DNA of 64,000 bases from Pseudogymnoascus destructans (GCF_001641265.1 NW_020167531.1:620001-684000), one strand, 5' to 3'. Counted from the first letter of the stretch, positions 19,557-31,267 are shown. Translations and numbers: made by a program. Notes: generated from the letters alone by a model not told the origin.

Positions 19557-21804
19557 TCATTCGAAGGTTCGTGTTACTCCCTGATGACCGTGTGCTGGTA
19601 ACGAGTGTTGTTCTTGCACCAGCGGGCGTCTCATTTGACTTGGGACATACACTAACCCTTTGTATCGAATCAATCCTTGTTCGTCGATGGTGAAGTCGCC
19701 TTCGACTTTGGACAAGACTCGCTTGGCGCATTCGTCTGTTGCGTAAGCTTTCTTGAGTCTTTCCTCGAGTTCTGTATCTTCGATGACTGAGATCGTCGCT
19801 AGTAACTCGTTGTACTGTATTCCTGCATCTGTTTTCTTCAGAATTGCTCTAGGTCTTTCTTCCTTTGGGCCGGCGTAGTCGGTCCGTCTGCTGAGAGCGT
19901 CTGCTCTTGCATTCTCGGAGCCCTTGCGATAGGTTATCGTGAAGTTGTAGGCTGCGAGGGTTTCTGCCCAGCGGACTTGTCTGCGGTTTAAAACCTTGGT
20001 CGTGGTGAAGTATATGAGGTTCTTGTGATCCGTCCATACCTGCACAGGGTAGGTGGGTCCCTCAAGATATACTCGCCACTGCTCAAAGGCAACGACAATA
20101 GCCAGTAGCTCCTTGTCGTGGATGTCGTAATTGAGTTCCGCGGGTGACAGTTTCCTAGAGTAGTACGCGATTGGTTTGAACTTACCGTTCTCGTCTGGTT
20201 GATTCAGACATGCTCCAATTGCGAAGTCAGAAGAGTCCGTTTCGAGGATGATCTTCTTTGCAGGGTCAAATGTAGCAAGGATAGGTGCTTCCGTGAACTT
20301 CGTCTTAAGTTCCTGGAAAGCAGCCTCTGCCTTGTCCGTCCATTTGAATTCGAGATCCTTTCTGGTAAGCTCCGTGAGTGGTTGAGCTACCTTGGAATAT
20401 CCCGAGATGAATCTTCGGTAGAAGTTGGCGAAGCCTAGGAAGGCTTGCACTTCCTTGACCGTGGTCGGTGTTGGCCATTCCAACACTGCCGTTACTTTTG
20501 CTTGGTCCATCTTGATGCCATGCGTTCCAATAATGTAACCCAAGAATTCGACTTGGTTTTTATGGAACTTGCACTTCTCTGGTTTGAGGAGTAAGCTGTA
20601 CTCCTTTAGTTTCTTCAGGACGAGTTTGACATGCTTGACATGCTCCTCCTTGGTTGCTGAATACACCAGGACATCGTCTAGGTAGACAATGGTAAAGATG
20701 TCTAAGTATTCGTGCAAAGCATCATTCATCAGTCGTTGCATAGATGCGGGTGCGTTTGTTAGCCCAAAGGGCATGACTTGATACTCGAATAGGCCATAGC
20801 GGGTGCGGAATGCTGTTTTCCACTCTTCCCCAGCCTTGATTCGGATCAGGTTGTATGCTCCTCACAGATCTAGCTTACTGAAGATCTTTGCTCCTTGAAA
20901 TCTATCGTGTAGTTCGTTGATTAACGGCAGGGCATACCTGTCCTTGATTGTGATGTTGTTCAACGCTCGATAGTCCACACATAACCGTAGGGAGCCGTCT
21001 TTCTTTGGTACGAAAAGCACCGGACTTCCTGCTGGTGATGTGGATGGTCTGATGAATCCTTTCGCTAGGTTATCATCAATGTACTCCTTAAGTACCTTCA
21101 GCTCCTTTTCCGATAGCTGATATATTGGTCCGAACGGTGGACTCTTGTCTTTCTCCAAAGGTATCTCGTGATCCCATGGTTGGTGCTTAGGAAGCGCCTC
21201 ATTCTTAGGGCCTTCCTGGAATAATTGCTCGTATTCCTTGTACTCCACCGGTATACTCGTCGGTGAGGATGCCTGGGCTAGGTCATCGAGCTCGGAGGTT
21301 GCACATAACTCCTTCCGGCCCTGGGAGGGTTTCTCCCGTTGTCGCGTGTCCGTCCGTTGTTCACACGCGCACTGGCTCATCACAACTTTCTCGTTCCACC
21401 AGTCGATCTGGGGGTTGTGTTTCTTGAGCCATGGCATACCAAGGATGCACGCATGGTTGTCCATGTGCACGATGTCAAACTGAATCGTTTCCTTGTGCCC
21501 GTGTAGCATGACCATTTCCAATGGGACCGTTTCGTGGGTCACCATTCCTTCATTAGTCGAGATGGGCTCTCCATCTACGACCATTAACGGGTATGGTTCG
21601 GTTTTCAATTGCGTCTTGAAACCTTGCGTGTCTGCTACTTTCTTTGTCATAAAGTTGCCCGTCGCTCCTGAGTCAATCATTGCTCGGAGGTGTCGCTGTT
21701 GTATCTTAGCGACCACATATAGTTGCATGCTGCCCGTCGTGGCGCATAGCTGGTCTGTACTAGGCCTCTTCATGTCGCTCGCCGGTGGCCTACCGTCGAG
21801 GACT
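19557..21804 (-). pseudogene. Gypsy C protease, reverse transcriptase and RNase H part of pol
   Basis: The frame enters by -1 shift at 21809-21815. The protease has AMIDSGATGNF and CILGMPWL. RT starts with KHQPWDHEIPL and contains CVDYRALN and KLDL, followed by a TGA at 20862-20864 exactly where relatives have Arg-Gly-Ala-Tyr. It then continues with MPFGLTNAPASMQ, the catalytic YLDDVLVYS, FLGFANFYRRFISG and RNase H (LETDSSDFAIGACL, YSRKLSPAELNYDIHDKELLAI, WTDHKNL, ADALSRR). It ends at TGA 19557. Apart from the TGA codons it is uninterrupted, so the copy is very recently inactivated or was moved in trans. Confidence 0.9.
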
Positions 21805-21815
21805 CCTAGTTTTTT
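21778..21815 (-). promoter_or_regulatory. Programmed -1 ribosomal frameshift signal at gag-pol junction
   Basis: On the minus strand the zero-frame codons ...TCA AAA AAC TAG contain the slippery heptamer A AAA AAC (21815-21809). An 8-nt spacer (21808-21801) follows. A hairpin then pairs CTCGACGGT (21800-21792) with ACCGGCGAG (21786-21778) around a 5-nt loop, with one A-G mismatch. A -1 slip puts ribosomes into the protease frame, which is open from there. Confidence 0.8.
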
Positions 21816-23743
21816 GACTCGTCCGAGGAAGGATAGTATTCATCCGCTTCCAATGGTGGTCCTTGGGGAGATCGTTTCCCTCGCTCTTCTGCTTCATCTA
21901 GCAGATGTGGGTATTTCTCGTATACCTGTTCGCTTTTGATAGGCAAGTCCCCTTCAGACTGGCTTCGCCTGAGGGCGTGAACTTGCTCTGCGTCTCTGAA
22001 GTGTATCCTGGGCGAGGATCGGGGAAACAACTGATTCTGGTGTTTCTTTTTCCAGTGGAGCTTGCAGTCATCTTCGCTGCAATACTCCCAGTAGACATAC
22101 GCGTGCCAGGGATGATCAGTCTCTGTTGCGTCTGTCGTTGATAGTTCCCGCTGTCCTCTCACCCATGCACTATCTTCCCTCGGAGGCGTGGAGAACGTGT
22201 CTAGTTGCTCCATGGCTCTCCTTTCGATGCGTGGAGTGGGTCTCGCATTTTCCCGTCGGAGCATATCTCTGGCTTTCTCGTCGTACTTCTTCAGGGCTCT
22301 CCTGCGGTCCTGGTAGTAAAGTTTGACGCTTTTCATATACTTCAGTTTAGCCATATGCTCGACATCCTTTTTCAGTTCTTCCGCTTCTTGGGCTTCCAAC
22401 TTAGCTACGTCTTGGGACGTGCCAAGCAGCCTGCGGGTATTCGTTAGTTGGTCGTAGTATCTCCAGAGGTCATCCTTGCAGTCGTCCACCTTGCACTTTA
22501 ACGGAAGTTCCTGTAACAGGTTCCCGTAGAGGTCTTTAAGCATGGGGATTTTCCTCTGGCCATTGGGCTTGTCTCGTTCGGCCCTAATCTTCGCGTGGGC
22601 GTGTTTTGCCATGCGTCTTACTACGTTCTTGCACCGTGGACTCATTGGTTCCGTAGGTGCGAGTTCATCGAAGGTCTCCTGTTCCGAGACGGTGAACGAT
22701 TCCGCCTCCGACCCTTCATCTGAGCTCTCGTCTTCTGGGGTGCTTTCGCCGTTTATTCCCCAGTCTTGTTTGTTCACAAACGTTGCGTTCAACTGTCCTG
22801 TCCAGGTGGCATTGAGTTGTTTGCCGACTTTGTGTCCGCCGTTCCCTTTCTTTGGCTGTCTGCAGTCTCGGGCCATGTGGCCTGGCTTGTCGCAGTTAAA
22901 ACAGAGTCGTTCCTTGAATTGTCTGTCTTTCTTAGGGTCACGGGGTCATCCAGGTTTGAACGTGGCATCGAGTTCCATTGGGTCCGACCAACGGTTGTCT
23001 CGTGGGTGTTGATCCCGTCGTCTGCCCTCGTTTCCCCGGTAGGGGTAACTTTTCTTGGGCTTGTCATAGGTCCGACGTTCCTTCTGGAATTCGTATAGTC
23101 GATTGTCGATTCGGACCGTATGTTCGATTAGCGCTACCATGTCCGTTGGTTGTTGTTCCAAACGGGCAAGTTCCATACGTATATGGCTCTTCAGCCCACG
23201 TCGGTAGTGGCTGATGAGTGCGCTGGCGTCCCATCCTGTCTGATTGCCGTATCTCTGGAATTCTGTGGAGTATGTGAGGGCGCTGCCAGTCTGCTTAAGT
23301 GCAAACAGATGGTCTTCTGCGGTCTTAATCTCATCGATGTCTCCGAACATGCGTCGGATTTCCTTACAGAATCCATTCCAGCTGCCAAACATAGTCTGCG
23401 TAGTTGTCATGCTTCCATTGGTACTTTCATATTTGAAATAGTCCTTGAGGAATGGTTCGATCCATCGCAGGGCTTCCCCCCTAAGGTAGGACGCAGTCCA
23501 CAGGGCATAGCTCTCCTGGGTGGGAAACTTCTCATCATTGAAGTGCTGGTACAGTTCGACCTGTAGCAAAAACACCTCAAGTTCCTTTCGGTTGCCGGAG
23601 TAAGTGTCGGGCAACTTGACGCGTAGAGTTTCCTTGAGTTCATTGACGGTGGGTGCATCGGGCATCTCTTCATTCTCAGGCTTAGACCTCTGAGACGAAG
23701 TTGGCGTGGTGGGGGTTTTCCCCTTCGAACTGACGACAGACAT
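21806..23743 (-). pseudogene. Gypsy C gag with long spacer, ending at a frameshift site
   Basis: Gag starts at MSVVSSKGKTPTTP and shows the capsid region (VKLPDTYSGNRKELEVFLLQ, YFKYESTN, HLFALKQTGSALTYSTEFQR, VRIDNRLYEFQKERR). A TGA at 22946-22948 interrupts it just before a CX2CX4HX4C zinc knuckle (CFNCDKPGHMARDC, about 22863-22904). A long hydrophilic, charged spacer of over 300 residues follows before the TAG at 21806. The last sense codons form the slippery heptamer A AAA AAC. The spacer is much longer than in gypsy A and has no recognised domain. Confidence 0.85.
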
Positions 23744-23789
23744 GTTGCTTTGTGTGTAAGCCGGTACCTCGTAGAAGTGGTGCTCAAAG

Positions 23790-24264
23790 TGTAACGCTGA
23801 CTTCTAAACGATAGAAGACACAGAGGTTCTCTTGCGTAAAGGTTTACTTATCAGAGGAGGCAGGGGATCAGACACAAAGGCTTCAAGTAACACGTTACTA
23901 GTATATAACAAATACTGTATTGAGTTGAGCACGAAGCTCCTATCTAAGGAAATACTATCTACTTATATAGTGGCGTCGTGCCTAGTGGACTCTTGGGAAC
24001 TCACTCGAGTCCTCGGAGTCCTGGACTCTTAGGACTCTTCTCATCATCCTGCGAGTCCATCACGTGCCTAGTGGACTCCTGGGAACTCACTCGAGTCCTC
24101 GGAGTCCTGGACTCTTAGGACTCTTCTCATCATCCTGCGAGTCCGTCACGTGATACTTTCAGAACTACTATTCCCCGCTGCCCCTCCAGGTACCAGGGCC
24201 AGTCTCATGCGACCTCCCTTCTTCCTGTCCTGTAGTTGGCCAGCCTTCTTGTTCCGTCGTAACA
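23790..24264 (-). repeat. Gypsy C 5' LTR (475 bp)
   Basis: It has the same boundaries and length as the LTR at 17266-17740, including the two 86-bp units, and appears nearly identical to it. On the minus strand gag begins 47 bp downstream of its end, after a CTTTGAGCACCACTTC segment that occupies the primer-binding position. Confidence 0.92.
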
Positions 24265-24267
24265 CTC

Positions 24268-24332
24268 CTCTGTCAAGTCAACCTTACGCAAGAAACCTCT
24301 GTGTCTTCTATCATTTAGAAGTCAGCGTTACA
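24268..24332 (+). repeat. 65-bp tip of a related LTR in the opposite orientation
   Basis: The sequence from CTCTGTCAAGTCAACC to GTCAGCGTTACA is a diverged reverse-complement of the LTR end at 23790-23856 (TGTAACGCTGACTTC...). It abuts the pogo fragment at AGGAG, a pentamer present at the corresponding uninterrupted site at 58511-58515. It is the remnant of an older plus-strand gypsy C-family insertion, into which gypsy C landed or recombined. Confidence 0.75.
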
Positions 24333-24622
24333 AGGAGCTACAGGACGAGAGGGACGTTGTGCAGCAAGTAGAGCAAGAAATAAGGGCAAGTAGTGGTCGG
24401 AAGCCAAGGGAAGAAACCCATGCACGTCGCTGTGGCAAGTGTGGTGAGACTGGACACAATGCGCGCACTTGTCAGATTGTAATAGACAGGTCTGAGGAAG
24501 AGGACTCCGAGTAGTTTTAATTAATTTATATTGTTGTGGTGGATTTATCGCAATTCTTATGGGGTAGTCGCGATATTTTGGCACTTTCGCTTGTTTGGCA
24601 CTTTAGTTATACATGCACGTTA
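24333..24622 (+). pseudogene. C-terminal end of a pogo transposase with CCHC zinc knuckle, plus right terminal repeat
   Basis: The sequence is nearly identical to 58511-58795. It encodes ELQDERDVVQQVEQEIRASS, the knuckle CGKCGETGHNARTC and a stop at 24512. A TATTTTGGCACTTTCGCTTG-type right terminal repeat runs to about 24622 (...TATACATGCACGTTA). Only the last ~60 codons remain, cut by the LTR on the left. Confidence 0.85.
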
Positions 24623-24637
24623 GCCATAATGATAAAA

Positions 24638-25483
24638 TCAGGGCTCATATGGCTCACATGAATCGAGTAGTAGAACCTTAGGATTTCCCGGGTCGTGTGG
24701 AGCTGTAAGCTCTACGAAGTGCTGTAGCCACCGTATAGCAAGCTGGCTATTAGAATAGCCAGTCTCCGAGAGTAGTATCAGCTCATTCCCATCAAGGTTT
24801 TGAGGGTACCACGCCTCCATATGAATTTTACCCGGTACAACAAGTACAGGTGCAATCTTCTGTCCAACTGCAGATACTGCCTCTATAATCGTAATAGATA
24901 TACGATTCTCAGGGCTTGGAGTGTAGAGCTGCTTTACAGCTCGGGGGACCATAACTCTCTCACCTCCTGGAATTCTGATCCTAAAACCAGTTTCGTCCAT
25001 ATTCCAGATTGACTCTGGTTTTATACCACGCTGTAGTACTAATGCTGTGTACTCTTGAAACCACTTAATAACAGTAGGCTCCTGTTGAGCTTTCGTACGC
25101 TGTTGTGCAATAGGCTTTGTAGTAACAAAGTGAAACTCTATAAGCTCATTCCATATATATTTAGTGAGCCAGCTCTGTGACGGTGGAGGCAGTGGGCTCC
25201 GTAGGTGGCATACTGCCCCGTAAACCATATGCCTATTAGCCCCTAATCCTAGGTGATACTGCTCTAGAATCCAGGGCTTTAGGGCTTCTGTTTGAGCTGT
25301 AGAAAGCACCCTATTCTGACCCCCATTTTGGGTAGTTCTGGTGGTTCTAGTGGTTCTTGTGCGGCTGATTTTTGACCGTATAGTCGACCTTGGGATCTTA
25401 AAAATCCGACTTGCAACAGCTACAGATCCAGAGGGATTTGCTGCAAGCCATTCACAGGCATCTGATAGAGAAGTCCCTTCCAT
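24638..25483 (-). pseudogene. Fot/pogo-type transposase, 3'-truncated
   Basis: The 281-codon open frame starts MEGTSLSDACEW with an N-terminal Psq-like helix-turn-helix (ASRIFKIPRSTIRSKI). A CENP-B-like DNA-binding middle follows (AQTEALKPWILEQYHLG, HLRSPLPPPSQSWLTKYI). The DDE core has WNMDETGFRI, NRISITIIEAVSAVG, VVPGKIHMEAWY and the second-Asp motif LLLDSCEPYEP. There the sequence ends with a stop, so the third acidic residue and C-terminus are lost. The usual DSH becomes DSC. It belongs to a different subfamily from the knuckle-bearing pogo next to it. Start context and frame are intact, but the protein would be catalytically dead. Confidence 0.85.
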
Positions 25484-27803
25484 TAAATGAATTACATTTA
25501 ATTACTATATAAATTACTATGGGGGGGAATGCCGAAGGTTTTGGTAAGGAGTAGCGGTGAACGTATGCAAGTTGAGGTGGCGCAAACCGCTTCCCCCCCC
25601 GATTATATATCTACGACCTTTGCTTTTCTGGTTTCTATCTATCATCCTACTCCTTGTCATCAATCCAGCGGGGCCATGGTCTGCACCACCTGTGCAATCA
25701 TATTTACCCCCAGCCCCGATCCTTCTTTCTCCTATCAACCACTCTCAAATATATATATCCGTGGGACTGTCCAGTCTTCACATTAAACTCCAAGTCAGAC
25801 TGACACTGGGTTCACATCGTTGTGGTTGTGCGCTGCGGTTCTGTATTTTTTGTGGGACATCATAAGCTACGAATAAGTTGTGTGATACGTTGCATCACCA
25901 GGAGCAGCTTTAGTGCTGTTACGGAGTTACTGTTGTTGCTGATTTCTGTTGTCGTACTGTTTGTCTCTGTCGTCGTTGCTGTTGCTGTCACCGTTGGGTT
26001 AGTGTCACCAGGTCGCTGCTGCCGCTGATACTGACATGTGTCCGAGAACGCTCCCCCAGATGATGACACCGGCATGGTGTCGGAAACGACGATAATCGTG
26101 TCCTGAAGGATGGCAAGGCACCCCACGGTCTTTCCCAAGCCAACATCTTCGATGATTCTCACCACCGGAGGAGGTGGGAGCTTGGGGGATGGCTTTATAC
26201 CATTGTCAAAGATCTCATGAGCCCGAGAATAGTGATGTATTTCTACTCGACTTGGTAAATTCAAAGTTCGCTCTGTTCGGAAATTCAGTGAAACTCAGAT
26301 AAGTTATATAAATTCCTTTAGGACTAGGATATGGATCTATATTCCCAATAATCCTTACGCAACGTCCCCCTCACTATAAAATCCAAGTGGATGATGTTGA
26401 GACCTAAATCCTTTGTAGCCAGATTGATCCTCTCGTTGAGGCTTCGTTGCGCTTACGTTTTGGAAACCCCAGCCCCGAAATAGTTTGATTTAGAATGGCT
26501 TGCGTGTTCATTTTATAGCGGCGGCTCAACTTGTAGATATGGAGAAGAACCACTTGTCGAGGGAGCCCCTTCATCACACCAAGTATTCAAGGCCGTATTT
26601 CATAAAATCTCCCGCATGAGAACAAGATATCCCCCTTCTCCTCCGCATTATGAACCGCGGTCTAGGAACCTACTCCGCGTGATTCTGGGGCGAAGGAGGG
26701 GTATCTGGGGTGATATGTGTGCTCCAACATCTCCTGTAACACATGCCCAGGCTCAGAGCTGACGGCTACAACTTGTTCTCTCTTGATTTTTTGTTCCATT
26801 GGCATTGTGGATCGTTTGGAGAGCGGAATCCAGCGAGGGGGTGGGAAGGTGGTACAGAAGGATCATCACTTGCTCACCTTGCATCCTTTCCACGCAGCCT
26901 GACGTCCAAAAATGACAGCACTACAGGCCCGCAGTGACATCTGGGGAGAATTGACGGCTTTCGTCGGGCTCTCCAGATATTTCACCATCATCATCTCTAT
27001 GCACACAGTAGGTCGCACCGGCGCTAAGGTTCGGCAAGAGCTGGCGGTACTTGTTTCTAGAAGCTTGATTAATTTTTGTATGCGGTAATGGCTCGGCGTC
27101 GGGCGCGCTACAATGTCTAGCGTCCTCTGGTTATGTGGCGATTATTCTAGGGGCTTGAGGAGTAGCCAGTGGCATCGTTTGGCGATCAAGGATTTCCGAT
27201 GTAGAGACTGTATTTCGGGTAGAAGTCTGGTTTCGAGACTTCGGTGGCCAATGATGGGAGGTAGAGAGATATGGTTGGGAATGTTCATCGATGGAACAAC
27301 GATTCGGCATGGGCGTAGCGTGGCAAGTAGAGATGAGCGAGGTACACCCGATGCACCACCCTGAAACTGAATCTGAATGGAGAACTTTCTCGTGTCCCTA
27401 TTATGTCCACTTTGGGGCGGCATAGCCCTTACCCTTAGTGTTACGCGCAAAATTCGAGATCGTCGCCACCGGACATACCTAGTGTCATTACATTACTACG
27501 TTGCTCCGCGAGACTTGTGGCCACCGCCGTCGAAATAACCAATGAGGCTCCAATATCTTGTTAGAATCCTGCCGCCCTCCATAAGTTCCGTGGCTCACAC
27601 ATCGCTCTCTCCGGAGATAAGACTACAGGTAGGTGGGTGATATCTCATACTGTCGCTAAATCTGGTGCCGCGCTATCCTGGGTTCTCCATAACATGGTTG
27701 CTCCAGTATATAGCCCCAAGTCTCCCCACACTTCCTGTCGATTTCCCAAGCATTTTCTTTTGCTGTCTCTCCCCAAAGACAGCTTTCGTTGAAGCCAGCC
27801 GTC
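25484..27803. other. Long intergenic stretch, no supported gene
   Basis: About 2.3 kb follow the transposon island. A minus frame at 25860-26264 with Thr/Ser-rich residues and frames near 27113-27450 have no recognisable domain. The last few hundred bases are presumably the promoter of the peptide transporter. A YGCTGTT-rich stretch near 25915-26020 is low-complexity. Confidence 0.45.
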
Positions 27804-29807
27804 ATGCCCGCGGATATCGATTACCAAGCTGGAACGCTGGCCGCCGAGCCAAACGCCTCGCAGCCGATTGATGAGAAGCCGCCACTCGGTCATGAAGGCG
27901 TTGATAGAGCCCAAGGCGAAGTGGAAGTGTATGAGGACCTTCCCACGCAAGATGAGCTTGAGGGGGAGAACGCTCTGAGGAGAGTGTCCGCCCCTATCCC
28001 CTGGACCGTCTACACCGTTGCATTTGTGGAATTATGTGAACGCTTCAGCTATTACGGAACTCAGGTTGTCTGTATGTATATCCGTTCCTTCCGGCTCGTC
28101 TATTCCCATGCTTACAATCCGCAGTCTCCAACTTCATCAACCGCCCACTTCCCAACGGAAGCCTCCCCGGCTCTAACCCCAAGACAGGAGCCGGCGGCCC
28201 CTCTGATCAAGGCATTTCTGGAGCTTTAGGAAAAGGGACTGCAACAGCCAATGGAATCAATACTTTCAATGCATTATGGATGTGAGTTTTGGTTTTTTGG
28301 AGTCTTTGTCGTATTTATGCCCTACTAACCTCATTCTAGTTATACGACACCGTTGCTCGGTGCCTATATGGCTGACGCACACTGGGGACGTTACAAGGCT
28401 ATTTGTGTCTCCATTGGCATTGCTATCATCGGGCACATCGTCTTGGTCGTCTCAGCTGTCCCAGCTGTTATTACCAACACAAATGAGGCTATGGGAACCT
28501 TCATGACTGGTATCGTCATCATGGGCCTCGGCACTGGTGGGTTCAAACCCAACATCTCGACCCTCATCGTGGAGCAAATCCCGGTGACGACTCTCATTGT
28601 CAAGACGCTGCCTTCCGGCGAACGCGTCATTATCGACCCTACGATTACCCAGTCACGCATATACCACTACTTCTACCTATTCATCAATATCGGCTCCCTC
28701 ATCGGCCAGATCTCTATGGTCTATGCCGAGAAGTATGTCGGCTTCTGGCTTGCGTTCCTCCTCCCAACCCTCATTTTCCTCCTCACTCCAGGAGTAATGT
28801 ACTGGGGTCGCAAACGCTACAGTCAAGCCGCACCTGAGGGCTCCATCCTGTCCAAGGCCTTCAATATTCTTATGCTCGCTCAAAAAGGTCGCTGGAGCAT
28901 CAACCCCGTCAGAACATGGAAGCTCATGCACGACGGGACTTTCTGGGCATCCGTCAAGCCATCCGCTATCGCCCCTGAGAACCGCCCCTCGTGGATGACC
29001 TTCGACGACCAATGGGTGGACGAAGTGCGTCGTGGATTTGCTGCCTGCGCCGTCTTCGCCTGGTACCCCCTATACTGGATTACGTACAACCAAATCATCA
29101 ACAACCTAACCACGCAAGCCGGGACGATGCAGTTACACGGCCTTCCCTCCGATATCCTCACCAACCTTGACCCGCTCGCCCTTATCATCCTCATTCCCCT
29201 CTGCGACCGACTCGTCTATCCCTTCCTCCGCATAGCCGGCATCCGCTTCACGCCCATCAAGAAGATCACAGCCGGGTTCTTCTTTGGCACCGCCGCCATG
29301 ATTTGGTCCGCCGTCCTTCAACACTACATCTACCAGCGATCCCCCTGCGGCTATAACGCCAACACTTGTTACACTGACAGCGGTGGCCCACTTCCAGCCA
29401 CCATAAACGTCTGGGCTCAGACCGGTGCCTACATCCTCATCGCCATTTCCGAGATCCTGGCTTCCATCACATCGCTCGAGTATGCCTTCAGCAAGGCTCC
29501 GCGCAACATGCGTTCGCTCGTGCAGGCCGTCGCACTGTTCACCAACGCCATCTCCGCTGCTATTTGTGAGGCTTTGAATCCTCTCAGCGCGGACCCGTTG
29601 CTAGTGTGGAACTACGGTGTTATGGCTGTGCTCAGTTTCTTTGGAGGGGCCATGTTCTGGTGGCAGTTCAGGAGCTTGGATGCTCAGGAGGATGAGCTGA
29701 ATATGTTGCCTGAGGGACATGCTGTGGCGACGTTGAAGGATATGGAGGGTTATCATGATGAGCCTTCGAGGTCACCGACGCCAAGAGAGATTGTAGAGAA
29801 GAATTAG
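27804..29807 (+). CDS. PTR2: PTR2-type proton-coupled di/tripeptide transporter (POT family)
   Basis: Three exons: 27804-28071, 28125-28281 and 28340-29807, with introns GTATGT...CGCAG (53 bp) and GTGAGT...TCTAG (58 bp, branch site CTAAC). They splice to a 630-residue protein. I start at ATG 27804 (MPADIDYQAG). The cytosolic N-terminus is acidic. The POT signature ELCERFSYYGTQVVF spans exons 1-2, YTTPLLGAYMAD begins the next helix pair, and GLGTGGFKPNIS is the second family signature. About 12 hydrophobic helices are visible (for example HIVLVVSAVPAVI, FWLAFLLPTLIFLL, ALIILIPLCDRLVYPF, YILIAISEILASITSLEYAF). Yeast Ptr2 imports small peptides at the plasma membrane with protons. The hydrophilic tail has SRSPTPRE. 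This is an intact host gene. Confidence 0.95.
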
Positions 29808-31267
29808 ATGCGAGAATGGAGTACAAGCTCTGTGAGGTGCTTGCGTTGTATATATAATATCCATCGGATATAGAGTTGTATATATTTATGTTATAGTAGT
29901 GTGGGATGATGGCGTTCAGGCTCGGCGGAGTTTATTTGCAGGCGCCATTTCTGGGTGGAGTAATAATTTCAATATATTTATGAAAATGGAACGTTCTGAG
30001 TTGCTGTGACTCCTCCTCCCGCTGGTATTGTCAACAATCTAATGCTGCTGTCACCCCGTCCCCCACCTCAAGCCTTCTCACTACCGCTTGTTCTTGCCAT
30101 CGAGCGTGTAACAGGAAGGTCCTCGAAGTTCCTCACGTAACCTTCAAATCGACGTATACCGCCAACTACTTATAGCTGCCTCTTTGGCCTGCTATTTTTG
30201 CCATGTCCATGCTCTCGCCTCAACGCTTCTGCATTTATATGTTCGCGCCGTCATGTTCCCAAGTTAATATTGGGTGTCCCTCGACTTTCCACATTTCTAA
30301 TACCCAAACGGTTATACCCACGATCTACATCACTACGAGAGATCTCCCTTCAAGATCTTTGGTGAGTGTAACATGATATGGGCAACGGTTTTGAAGCTAT
30401 CGCAAATACAATCTCCTAGCTAGTTTTATGATCCTGAAGGGATGTCTATTGCGTACAGATGAAATGCCCTTTCGCGGCCTGGTCGGTGGCTTTTGGCCCA
30501 GGCGCTCATTCCCCAAGTCTCGGTTCTTGCATCTCAGCCCCTGCACCTCGTACTGTGAACATGGGGATAATGTCTGTGCAGTTTGATGGGTAAGTTCCAC
30601 CGAAGGATCGGACGAGCGTTTTAGAGATATTCTAACAATCTTAGCCAGGTAGCAAATCTCCCCTTCAACAGTGGCGTTTGTTAACAAGAAATAGGGACAC
30701 AAGTATTACCAATTACCCCAGGAACCAGTGGCACAGGATTGAACATCCCAGAGGCTTCCGTGGTAATCCGGTGTGAACGGCGGTGGAACTCAAATGTGGA
30801 AAAGCAGCTCTGTGGTCGGTTCTACCGTAGATACGACGGTTCTGTTCAAACATCTGTCTAAAGAGATATTCAATTTTTGTCACCCCGTTGCTGCTGTCAC
30901 CACCTTGCTGATATCGCTGCTTGGATTGTCACAGTGCTGCTGTCGCCGTTAGGATCACTTCCTGTCGGTACGACATTGATATTTTCGCTGAGCCGCCCTA
31001 GAATGGTTTCAGAGACCAAACATGACGATGCATTTCCACTGCCTCACTCCCTAATAGTGGATTTTTGGCACACGCGGTTGATATCACCATGACTTTGTCT
31101 CTCGGCACTTTAGTTGCGTATTTATACTCACATAGACTAGACACTGCGGGCAAGGATCTGATGTACGACAAACGTGCCCATGCAGACCTGCTTCTCTATT
31201 ATGCTAGCTAGAGGATCCCAAACGCCAGGAATAGTACATTACAAAAGGTGAACTCCCCATCTCCACC
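29808..31267. other. Intergenic region between peptide transporter and RPN11
   Basis: About 1.46 kb lie between two genes whose 3' ends face each other. Short frames (for example minus 30397-30702) show no domain or conserved motif. A TATATATAATATCC-type AT-rich tail near 29849 probably marks the transporter's 3' end. Stretches with CTGCTGTCACC occur near 30046 and 30889. Nothing else is supported. Confidence 0.45.

Larger units (their letters stand above)
17266..24264 (-). mobile_element. Gypsy C, full-length chromovirus on the minus strand
   Basis: Two 475-bp LTRs bound gag, protease, RT, RNase H, integrase and chromodomain, all read on the minus strand. Only one difference between the LTRs was noticed by eye (GGGCCGG vs GGGCCAG near 17667/24191), implying a recent insertion. 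The coding region is otherwise long and open but has three in-frame TGA codons (22946, 20862 and 19557 in plus coordinates). An extra gene is encoded on the opposite strand between pol and the 3' LTR. Flanking pentamers CTCTA and CTCCT do not match exactly. Confidence 0.92.

Noticed and set aside
23790..24332. A 543-bp LTR with 65-bp terminal inverted repeats
   Set aside because: The other LTR ends at CCGTCGTAACA (17740) followed by a polypurine tract, so the LTR is 475 bp. The extra 65 bp are a separate reverse-oriented LTR tip.
24638..25483. Could be a functional single-copy pogo-derived host gene (CENP-B-like)
   Set aside because: It ends right after the second Asp, where the DSH motif has become DSC, lacks the rest of the catalytic core and sits among transposon debris.
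25860..26264. 134-codon minus frame
   Set aside because: Thr/Ser low-complexity without signal, domain or conserved motif. I cannot distinguish it from chance.
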